This document shows, piece after piece, positions 1-5,317 of a stretch of 6,159 nt of DNA (position 1 is its first letter; each line of letters starts with the position of its first letter). Under the pieces are notes generated by a model that saw nothing but the letters and a program-made list of their open reading frames with translations, did not search any database and was not told where the DNA came from. Made by a program: the position numbers and the translations under genes. Origin of the DNA: Zeimonas sp044507525. GTDB lineage: Bacteria; Pseudomonadota; Gammaproteobacteria; Burkholderiales; Burkholderiaceae_E. The DNA is taken from positions 1 through 6,159 of the forward strand of contig JBIQJM010000149.1 in the NCBI GenBank assembly GCA_044507525.1, in the 5' to 3' direction.

Positions 1-77
1 GCGCCGGCGCTGCTGCGCTTCTCGGCTGCGCACAAGCGCGCCCGCGGCAGACGGCGCGCGCCTTTGCCGGTTGCGTC

Positions 78-98
78 GGTGTTCGCGTGACGAACACC
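78..98. repeat. Short hairpin near the left edge
   Basis: GGTGTTCG (78-85) pairs with CGAACACC (91-98) around a 5-nt loop. There is no T-run on either side, so it is not a canonical intrinsic terminator. It overlaps the TGA at 88-90 that would end a possible convergent reading frame entering from the left edge. Confidence 0.55.
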
Positions 99-148
99 CG
101 CCTGTGCGCGCGGACATTCGCGCAGGCTTCGCACGCCACGAACATCAC

Positions 149-241
149 TCGCGTGGCAGGCGGCAGCGGGTCGCTTGGGTCGGCGGCCTTCGCATCGCAG
201 CGCGTGCGCCGCACGCAGCGGCAAGGGCTGCGCCGGGCGGG
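149..241 (+). repeat. Left arm of the inverted repeat
   Basis: This 93-nt arm has its inner 70 nt (172-241) perfectly complementary to the right arm. Inside it, GCGTGC-GCC-GCACGC (202-216) is a local hairpin, so each arm can fold on its own as well as pair with its partner. Confidence 0.92.
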
Positions 242-280
242 GCGACCTCTGCGGCGCCGAGCAGCGCAGCCTCGGGGTCG

Positions 281-295
281 GCGCGCGAAGCGCGC
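281..295. repeat. GAA-loop hairpin 1
   Basis: GCGCGC-GAA-GCGCGC, a 6-bp stem with a GAA triloop. An overlapping alternative stem, CGAAG (286-290) with CTTCG (295-299), competes with it. Confidence 0.75.
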
Positions 296-333
296 TTCGT
301 ACCATCTGACTCGCGGCCGCCTGTCTGAGCGGA

Positions 334-348
334 GCGCGCGAAGCGCGC
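334..348. repeat. GAA-loop hairpin 2
   Basis: The same 15-nt sequence as hairpin 1, GCGCGC-GAA-GCGCGC, located at the tip of the nested palindrome between TGTCTGAGCG (322-331) and GCGAGTTCGG (352-361). Confidence 0.75.
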
Positions 349-393
349 GCAGCGAGTTCGGCCGCGCGACCCCGAGGCGAGCAGCGCAGGGCA

Positions 394-412
394 GTCGGTG
401 CGAAGCACCGAC
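394..412. repeat. GAA-loop hairpin 3
   Basis: GTCGGTGC-GAA-GCACCGAC, an 8-bp perfect stem with the same GAA triloop but a different outer stem. It lies between the nested palindrome and the right arm. Confidence 0.8.
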
Positions 413-427
413 CGCCGCGGTGGGAGT

Positions 428-518
428 CCCGCCCGGCGCAGCCCTTGCCGCTGCGTGCGGCGCACGCGCTGCGATGCGAAGGCCGCCGACCCAAGCGGCC
501 CGCCGCCGCCTGCCGCGA
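428..518 (-). repeat. Right arm of the inverted repeat
   Basis: This 91-nt arm is the partner of 149-241 and contains the same local hairpin, at 453-467. It is immediately downstream of the aryl-CoA ligase stop codon, so it would be transcribed first if the operon transcript reads through. Confidence 0.92.
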
Positions 519-526
519 ACGCACCG

Positions 527-1975
527 TCATTGGCCCTTGTGGAGATCCTGCAGCTTGCGCCGGATGAGCTTGCCCGTGGCCGTACGCGGCAGCGCCTCGA
601 TGGGGTGGAACCAGCGCGGACGCCGGTACGGGGGCATCGACTGCGTGTGCGTGCGAAGCGCCGTTTCCGCCTGTTCGACGCTCGCGGCGTCCTTCGGCAC
701 GTAGAACACCGCGACGGCATCGAGTCCGTCGTCGTCGGGAACGAGCACGGCGGCCGCCTCGAGGATGTCGGGGCTGACGAGCCCGAGCGTCTCCTCGATC
801 GCGATCAGGTCGACCCAGCGGCCGTGCACCTTGACCAGCGAGCCTTCGCGTCCGGCGAAGCGGTAGGAACCGTCGTCCTGCGGCTCGAAGAGGTCGTTCG
901 GGCAGAAGTGGCCGTCGCGGAAGTGCTCGGCCTGGTCGGTCGGCGAGTTCCAGTAGCCGAGCGCGATCATCGACGCGCCGAACGCCAGGCGCGTCGGAGA
1001 CGCGCCGTTGGCGGCGAGCGGCTGCGCGTCGATGCCCGGCGAAGGACGCAGGCCGCGGCCGTCGCCGGGATCGGTCATGACGAGCACCAGCGTTTCGGAG
1101 GCGCCGTAGCCGTTGACGATCGAAGCACCGGTCTGCCGGCGCCATTCGTCGCGCAGGTCGACCGAGAGCGCCTCGCCGGCCGAGACGAAGCGGCGAACGC
1201 CGTCGTGCACGAGCTGCGCGGCAAAGCCTTCCTTGAGCAGGTTGCGGTACAGCGACGGAACGCTGCAGAGAACGGTGGGGCGGGTGCGCGCCACGGCCTG
1301 CGCGACACCGGCCGCCGTGGGCCATGCCGGATCGAGGACGATCGACGCGCCGAGCTTCAGGCCCGCATACAGCGCGTTCGTCTGCGGGTACGAGAAGAAC
1401 ATCTTCGAGCTGGCGAAGATGCGGTCGCTCGCGCCTGCGCCGACCACCTCGGCGGTGATGCGCTCGATCTCGAGCGCGAAGCGATGACCGTGCACGACCG
1501 CCTTCGGCTTGCCGCTCGTGCCCGACGAATGCACCCAGATTGCGGGCTGCGTCGGATCGCAGGGCATCGGGTCGACGGCGCTGGCGGCTTCCTGTTCGGA
1601 CAGCCACTGCTCCAGCGGAATCACGCGCTCGCGATACGGCGCCGGCGTCTCGGCGTTCGAATCGGCCAGGATGAAGCGGAAGTCGGCCGCATCGAGCATC
1701 GCCTTCCACTCGGGCTCCGACAGCCGGGGATTGACGCCGACGGCGACGCCGCCGGCCCAGATGCAGCCGAGGAAGGCCTCGACCCACGCGAAGCCGTCGG
1801 GCAGTTGCACGGCGACGCGCTCGCCGGGGAGGAGTCCGCGGGCGCGCCATGCACCGGCCGCGCGTGCGACCGATTCGCGCAGCTGCTCGTAGCTGCGCGT
1901 CTGTCCGTCGCAGACGAGAGCGACGTCGCGTGCCCGGCCGTTTTCGAGGAGAACCGAGGCCGCGTTGAGCTTCAT
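527..1975 (-). CDS. AMP-forming acyl/aryl-CoA synthetase, benzoate-CoA ligase-like
   Basis: This ANL-superfamily adenylate-forming ligase makes an acyl-CoA from a carboxylic acid, ATP and CoA. It has 482 residues, shorter than typical benzoate-CoA ligases (~510-530). Motifs: phosphate loop HSSGTSGKPKAVVH (149-162), whose usual final Gly is Ala159; SAGEAL (265-270); NGYGASE (288-294, the family's YGxTE); PND (359-361) in place of TGD, keeping the ribose-binding Asp361; the GREGSLVKVHGRWVD hinge (375-389); and the C-terminal catalytic lysine in RTATGK (K469). The SAGE motif, the KMFFSYP segment (191-197) and the RWVDLIAIEE segment resemble benzoate-CoA ligases more than acetyl-CoA synthetases. 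The ATG at 1975 has GGAG 6 nt upstream (1982-1985). It is the last gene of the cluster: the stop at 527 is followed within 8 bp by a large inverted repeat. Benzoate or a substituted benzoate is the best guess, but another acid is possible. Confidence 0.9.
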   Translation of the reverse strand: MKLNAASVLLENGRARDVALVCDGQTRSYEQLRESVARAAGAWRARGLLPGERVAVQLPDGFAWVEAFLGCIWAGGVAVGVNPRLSEPEWKAMLDAADFRFILADSNAETPAPYRERVIPLEQWLSEQEAASAVDPMPCDPTQPAIWVHSSGTSGKPKAVVHGHRFALEIERITAEVVGAGASDRIFASSKMFFSYPQTNALYAGLKLGASIVLDPAWPTAAGVAQAVARTRPTVLCSVPSLYRNLLKEGFAAQLVHDGVRRFVSAGEALSVDLRDEWRRQTGASIVNGYGASETLVLVMTDPGDGRGLRPSPGIDAQPLAANGASPTRLAFGASMIALGYWNSPTDQAEHFRDGHFCPNDLFEPQDDGSYRFAGREGSLVKVHGRWVDLIAIEETLGLVSPDILEAAAVLVPDDDGLDAVAVFYVPKDAASVEQAETALRTHTQSMPPYRRPRWFHPIEALPRTATGKLIRRKLQDLHKGQ

Positions 1976-2000
1976 GGCCGACTCCGTTCCTGGGTTGTCT

Positions 2001-3347
2001 CTATCCCTTCGGCCGAAGGTCGCGGACCCGTACCGCCTTGCCTTGCGAGCGCGGGATCTCGCCGGGCTTCTTCACCTCGACCGTGGTCGAGATGCCGATC
2101 ATCGACTTGACGTGGTGCACGACCTGCTTGCCGATGCGCGCGTATTCGCTCTCCGGCACGCCGGGTTGCGCCTCGGCTTCGATCGACACTTCGTCGAGCG
2201 AGCCCTTGCGCTGGACGACGAGCTGGTAGTGCGGCGAGACGTCGGGCAGCCCGACGAGGACCGCCTCGACCTGCGACGGATACACGTTCACGCCGCGGAT
2301 GATCAGCATGTCGTCGTTGCGGCCGGTGACGCGCAGGATGCGCACGTGCGTGCGGCCGCAGTCGCAGCGCGTGGTGCTGAGCTTCGTGATGTCGCGCGTG
2401 CGGTAGCGGATCATCGGCAGCGCCTGCTTGGTGAGCGTCGTGATCACGAGCTCGCCCGCTTCGCCTTCCGGCAGCGGCTTGCCGCTGTCGGGGTCGATCA
2501 CTTCGAACAGGAAGTGGTCTTCCCAGCCGTGCAGTCCGTTGCGGTGCTCGCACTCGCAGGCCACGCCCGGTCCCATGATCTCCGACAGTCCGTAGACGTC
2601 GACCGCCTTCAGACCGAGGCGCGACTCGATCTCGCGCCGCATCGCGTCGCTCCACGGCTCGGCGCCGAACATGCCGATCTGCAGCGGACCCTTCGAGAGG
2701 TCGACGCCCATCTTCTCGGCGACCTCGGCGATCGCCAGCGCGTACGACGGCGTGGAGCACAGCACGCGCGCCTTCAGGTCGACGATCAGCTGCACCTGCC
2801 GTTCGGTGGAGCCGCCGGAAACCGGCACGACGGCGCAGCCGAGGCGTTCGGCACCGTAGTGCGCGCCCAGGCCGCCGGTGAAGAGTCCGTATCCGTAGGC
2901 GTTGTGGACGATGTCGCCGCGACGCACGCCGGCCGCTGCGAGCGAGCGCGCGACCAGATTGGACCAGTTGTCGAGGTCGCTCTGCGTGTAGGCGACGACG
3001 GTCGGCTTGCCGGTGGTGCCCGACGACGCATGCACGCGGTTGATCTCGGTGAGCGGGCGCGCGAGCATGCCGAACGGATACTGATCGCGCAGGTCGGTCT
3101 TGACGGTGAACGGCAGCCGGTGCAGGTCGTCGAGCGACTTCAGCGCGTCGGGTTCGATGCCGGCGGCCGCGAGGCGGGCGCGGTGCAGCGGAACGTTGTC
3201 GTAGGCGTTGCGCACCGTCTCGCGCAGGCGCGTCAGCTGCAGTTCGGCCAGACGCTCGCGCGGCATCGTTTCGTACTCGCCGTGCAGGTGCGCCTGGGTG
3301 TCGTTCGCGCTGCGGGCGGCGGGATTCGCGGTGATCGTCACGGCCAT
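2001..3347 (-). CDS. paaK: Phenylacetate-CoA ligase (PaaK family)
   Basis: This is an AMP-forming arylacetate:CoA ligase (EC 6.2.1.30 family) that activates phenylacetate or a related arylacetic acid with ATP and CoA in the cytoplasm. It has 448 residues, slightly longer than most PaaK proteins because of ~25 extra N-terminal residues. Motifs: the Ser/Thr-rich phosphate loop SSGTTGKPT (108-116), NAYGYGLFTGGLG (149-161), DVYGLSEIMGPGVACEC (250-266, the adenine/acyl pocket region), YRTRD (315-319, ribose-binding Asp), the TGRNDDM hinge (341-347), GVNVYPSQVE (352-361) and the C-terminal catalytic lysine in RSQGKA (K437). Four cysteines (264, 266, 328, 330) may bind a metal. The ATG at 3347 is supported by AGGAG at 3355-3359 with a 7-nt spacer; an internal Met28 (3266) has only a weak site. 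It lies 42 bp after the thioesterase gene and 25 bp before the second ligase. Indoleacetate-CoA ligases also belong to this family, so the substrate is open. Confidence 0.95.
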   Translation of the reverse strand: MAVTITANPAARSANDTQAHLHGEYETMPRERLAELQLTRLRETVRNAYDNVPLHRARLAAAGIEPDALKSLDDLHRLPFTVKTDLRDQYPFGMLARPLTEINRVHASSGTTGKPTVVAYTQSDLDNWSNLVARSLAAAGVRRGDIVHNAYGYGLFTGGLGAHYGAERLGCAVVPVSGGSTERQVQLIVDLKARVLCSTPSYALAIAEVAEKMGVDLSKGPLQIGMFGAEPWSDAMRREIESRLGLKAVDVYGLSEIMGPGVACECEHRNGLHGWEDHFLFEVIDPDSGKPLPEGEAGELVITTLTKQALPMIRYRTRDITKLSTTRCDCGRTHVRILRVTGRNDDMLIIRGVNVYPSQVEAVLVGLPDVSPHYQLVVQRKGSLDEVSIEAEAQPGVPESEYARIGKQVVHHVKSMIGISTTVEVKKPGEIPRSQGKAVRVRDLRPKG

Positions 3348-3354
3348 CGGGGGT

Positions 3355-3359
3355 CTCCT
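3355..3359 (-). promoter_or_regulatory. Ribosome binding site of paaK
   Basis: AGGAG on the minus strand, 7 nt before the ATG at 3347. It favours this start over the in-frame Met28 codon at 3266, which has only a weak upstream purine run. Confidence 0.65.
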
Positions 3360-3389
3360 GGTTCCGGGAAATTCGTTCCTCGCAGCGCC

Positions 3390-3797
3390 TCAGGCGAGGC
3401 CTGCCTTTTGCGCCTTCGCCGCCAGCCGGGCGACGGTGGTCTCGACCCCGACGACGAAGCGGTTGTGCTTGCCGCGGCAGATCGCCTCGACGCTGTCGCG
3501 GCCTTCGATCTCGAGCGAGACCGCACGGCCCTTGACCTCCGACACGGTGACGGTGAGCTCGACGTCCATGCCCATCAGCGTGGCGGCGAGGTGGTCGACC
3601 TCGACGCGCGTGCCGACGGAATCCTCGCCGGCGTCCAGGTGCTCGAGCAGCAGCTCGCGGCAGATCTTCTCGATGTCGAGTACGAGCATCGGCGTGGCGT
3701 ACACGCGGGCATTCTCGCCCATGAAGTCGATCGTGCGATCGCGGTCGATACGGATCTTGCGCGTGGTGGACAGGCCCTTGGCCAGGGATTCCTTCAT
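3390..3797 (-). CDS. Hot-dog acyl-CoA thioesterase, FlK (fluoroacetyl-CoA thioesterase-like) type
   Basis: This 135-residue single-domain hot-dog protein probably hydrolyses an acyl-CoA to the acid and CoA in the cytoplasm. The FlK-type catalytic spacing is present: Thr35 in ATPML, Glu43 eight residues later, and His69 in VDHLAAT 26 residues after the Glu. From my memory of FlK, these match its Thr42/Glu50/His76. A GKHNR segment (109-113) matches the conserved GxHxR near the family's C-terminus. The position of the FlK lid phenylalanine appears to be Asn29, which argues against fluoroacetyl-CoA as substrate. The ATG at 3797 is chosen over an in-frame upstream Met at 3965 because GGAG sits 6 nt before it, and the 56 extra residues are Pro/Arg-rich and lie inside livF. 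Between a transporter and two CoA ligases, it most likely releases CoA from trapped aryl- or arylacetyl-CoA. That role is inference. Confidence 0.87.
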   Translation of the reverse strand: MKESLAKGLSTTRKIRIDRDRTIDFMGENARVYATPMLVLDIEKICRELLLEHLDAGEDSVGTRVEVDHLAATLMGMDVELTVTVSEVKGRAVSLEIEGRDSVEAICRGKHNRFVVGVETTVARLAAKAQKAGLA

Positions 3798-3803
3798 TCT
3801 GTT

Positions 3804-3807
3804 CTCC
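3804..3807 (-). promoter_or_regulatory. Ribosome binding site of the thioesterase gene
   Basis: GGAG on the minus strand, 6 nt before the ATG at 3797. It lies in the short gap after livF and fixes the thioesterase start, excluding the longer in-frame extension into livF. Confidence 0.7.
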
Positions 3808-3843
3808 GGTTTTGCTGCAGGGGGTTGTTTCGCGCGGCTGCGT

Positions 3844-4545
3844 TCACAGCCCGAGGTAGGCTTGCTGCACGCGCGGATTGCCGAGCAATTCCGCGCCGCT
3901 GCCGGCGAGCGAAATGCGGCCGACCTCGAGCACGTAGGCCCGGTCGGCGATCGAAAGCGCCGCACGCGCGTTCTGGTCGACGAGCAGGATGGTCGTCGCA
4001 GCGTCCTTCAGCGCACGAACGGTGGAGAAGATCTCGGCGACGAGGCGCGGTGCCAGCCCCATGCTCGGTTCGTCGAGCAGCAGCAGCTTCGGGCGCGTCA
4101 TCAGCGCGCGGCCCATCGCGAGCATCTGCTGCTGGCCGCCGGAGAGCGTGCCGGCGAGCTCGCGACGCTTCTTCTCGAGGATCGGGAACAGCGAGTAGAC
4201 GCGGTCGATGCCCTCAGCGAGCTCGCGTGCCGGCCGCACGAATGCGCCCAGCCTCAGGTTGTCCTCGACCGACAGCGGGCCGAAGACCTGCCGGCCCTCG
4301 GGGACCTGCACGATGCCCATGCCGACGCGCTTGCGCGGCGCCGCCTTGGTGACGTCGGCCCCTTCGAAGTGCACGCTGCCTTCGGCGATCGGCTGCACGC
4401 CGGACAGCGCCCGCAGCAGCGTCGTCTTGCCGGCGCCGTTGGCCCCCACGAGCGCGACGAGCTCGCCGCGCCCGACGCGCAGGCTGACGTCGTGCAGGGC
4501 GGTGATGCGCCCGTAGCGGCTGGACAGCGCGCGGACCTCAAGCAT
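3844..4545 (-). CDS. livF: LIV-type ABC transporter ATP-binding protein LivF
   Basis: This is the second cytoplasmic ATPase of the importer, 233 residues, typical for LivF, which heterodimerises with LivG under the LivH/LivM permeases. Motifs in order: Walker A GANGAGKTT (34-42), Q-loop Q80 followed by VPEGRQVF (81-88), a canonical LSGGQQQ signature (134-140) and Walker B LLLLDEP (154-160). The switch histidine is replaced by glutamine in LVDQN (Q191), which is usual for LivF. The C-terminus RVQQAYLGL is also characteristic. The ATG at 4545 is preceded by a strong GAGGAGG (4552-4558) with a 6-nt spacer that lies inside the end of livG. The first 8 bp of the gene overlap the livG 3' end. The next gene, the thioesterase, starts 46 bp downstream, consistent with one operon. 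Confidence 0.97.
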   Translation of the reverse strand: MLEVRALSSRYGRITALHDVSLRVGRGELVALVGANGAGKTTLLRALSGVQPIAEGSVHFEGADVTKAAPRKRVGMGIVQVPEGRQVFGPLSVEDNLRLGAFVRPARELAEGIDRVYSLFPILEKKRRELAGTLSGGQQQMLAMGRALMTRPKLLLLDEPSMGLAPRLVAEIFSTVRALKDAATTILLVDQNARAALSIADRAYVLEVGRISLAGSGAELLGNPRVQQAYLGL

Positions 4546-5317
4546 GCGCGGCCTCCTCGGTGGCCGCGCCGAGGTACGCCTCGATGACGCGCGGATCGCA
4601 GCGCACCTGCTCGGCGGTGCCTTCGCACAGCTTGCGGCCGTAGTCGAGCACGACGATGCGGTCGGAAACGCCCATGACGAGCTTCATGTTGTGCTCGACG
4701 AGGACGACGGTGGTGCCCTGGCTCGCCAGCTGGCGGATCAGGTCGGCGATCTCCATCGATTCGGTGGGGTTCAGTCCGGCGGCGGGTTCGTCGAGCAGCA
4801 GGAACTTCGGCTCGCCGGCGAGCGCGCGCGCGATCTCCAGGCGCTTGAGCGCGCCGTAGGGCATGGAATCGGCGCCGGCGTCGGCGTACTCGGCAAGGCC
4901 GACGAAGCGCAGCAGCTGCAGCGCCTGCGCGCGGCACTCGTGCTCGGCGCGCACCAGCGACGGCATGCGCAGCATCGCCGACCACAGGTTGCAGCGCTCG
5001 CGCAGATGACGCCCGGTCATCACGTTCTCGAGCGCCGTCATGTTGACGAAGATCTGCAGGTTCTGGAACGTGCGCCCGATGCCCGCCGCGGCGAAGCCGT
5101 GCGCCGGCAGCCCGGTGAGGTCGCGCCCTCCGAACGAGACGCGGCCCGCGCTGGGCAGGTAGACGCCGGTGAGCAGGTTCAGCAGCGTCGTCTTGCCGGC
5201 GCCGTTCGGGCCGATGATCGAATGCACGAGCCCGGACTCGAGCTCGAAGGACAGGCCTTCGACGGCGTGTACGCCGCCGAACTCCTTCGACAGGTTCTCG
5301 ACGCGCAGCGTGGTCAT
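4538..5317 (-). CDS. livG: LIV-type ABC transporter ATP-binding protein LivG
   Basis: This is one of the two cytoplasmic ATPases of the LIV-type importer, 259 residues, the normal length for LivG. In order it shows Walker A GPNGAGKTT (36-44), the Q-loop glutamine in GRTFQN (Q85), an unusual signature region MPYGALKRLEIARAL (152-166) in place of LSGGQ, Walker B LLLDEP (173-178) and the H-loop histidine in VEHNM (H209). The C-terminal RVIEAYLG segment (243-250) is typical of the LivG/LivF families. The ATG at 5317 is chosen because it gives a standard N-terminus (MTTLRVENLSKEFGG) and forms an ATGA overlap with the livM stop. The frame is open further upstream, but that part is Arg-rich and lies inside livM. 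No clear Shine-Dalgarno precedes the start, so translation probably depends on coupling to livM. The 3' end overlaps livF by 8 bp. Confidence 0.96.
   Translation of the reverse strand: MTTLRVENLSKEFGGVHAVEGLSFELESGLVHSIIGPNGAGKTTLLNLLTGVYLPSAGRVSFGGRDLTGLPAHGFAAAGIGRTFQNLQIFVNMTALENVMTGRHLRERCNLWSAMLRMPSLVRAEHECRAQALQLLRFVGLAEYADAGADSMPYGALKRLEIARALAGEPKFLLLDEPAAGLNPTESMEIADLIRQLASQGTTVVLVEHNMKLVMGVSDRIVVLDYGRKLCEGTAEQVRCDPRVIEAYLGAATEEAAHA

Larger units (their letters stand above)
269..378. repeat. Nested palindrome inside the element core
   Basis: GCCTCGGGGTCG (269-280) is the exact reverse complement of 367-378. Within it, ACTCGC (309-314) pairs with GCGAGT (352-357), and a GAA-loop hairpin (334-348) sits inside that. 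In addition, CGAGCAGCGCAG occurs twice in direct orientation at 258-269 and 378-389, flanking the nested stem. The arrangement gives a multi-branched fold when the outer arms pair. Confidence 0.8.
149..518. repeat. Large inverted repeat: ~92-bp arms around a 186-bp core
   Basis: Positions 172-241 are an exact 70-bp reverse complement of 428-497. The match continues outward to 149 and 518 with two mismatches (171/498 and 165/504) and one 2-nt indel (154-155). The loop, 242-427, is itself full of smaller palindromes. The outer end of the right arm lies 8 bp after the stop codon of the last gene. As RNA from the operon, this could fold into a very long stem and act as a transcription end or 3'-stability structure. 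As DNA, it could be a non-autonomous MITE- or REP-type element, or two copies of one dispersed repeat in opposite orientation. No transposase and no clear flanking target duplication are visible. The repeat is certain; its function is inference. Confidence 0.93.
1..526. other. Gene-free, palindrome-rich region downstream of the operon
   Basis: I find no convincing gene here. Open frames exist in several phases on both strands, but they are Arg/Ala/Pro-rich, match no family I know, and the two strands encode the same peptide strings because of an inverted repeat. The right ~370 bp are a nested palindromic element (separate entries). The left ~140 bp contain only a short hairpin at 78-98 and a weak one (GCCACG at 135-140 against CGTGGC at 152-157). 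A frame from base 1 to a TGA at 88-90 could be the tail of a convergent gene, but 29 residues are too few to decide. Confidence 0.7.

Noticed and set aside
1..90. Possible C-terminal tail of a convergent forward gene ending in TGA at 88-90
   Set aside because: Only 29 residues are visible, Arg/Ala-rich and without a recognisable motif. Its third-position GC is a little higher than in the other two frames, but that is too weak to call a gene.
1..145. Minus-strand frame starting at ATG 145 and open to the left edge
   Set aside because: The 48 residues are Arg-rich and low in hydrophobic content, third-position GC is not as high as in the real genes, and no family is recognisable.
149..518. CRISPR array or insertion sequence
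   Set aside because: The repeats are inverted and nested rather than regularly spaced direct repeats, and there is no transposase frame between the arms.
149..518. Canonical intrinsic terminator
   Set aside because: Stems are strong but no T-run follows any of them on either strand, so only a non-canonical or 3'-stability role is plausible.
87..720. Two open frames on opposite strands across the left region encoding the same peptide strings
   Set aside because: The shared peptides come from the inverted repeat being read from each side, not from homologous genes. No start signal or domain supports either frame.
3798..3843. Separate promoter for the thioesterase and ligase genes in the livF-thioesterase gap
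   Set aside because: The 46-bp gap shows no recognisable -35/-10 pair, and the gene spacing fits one transcript.
398..4352. Very long open reading frames on the forward strand opposite the ligase, thioesterase and livF genes
   Set aside because: They are rich in Arg, Ala, Asp and His, resemble no family, and lie exactly antisense to genes with full motif sets. High GC content removes stop codons from the opposite strand.
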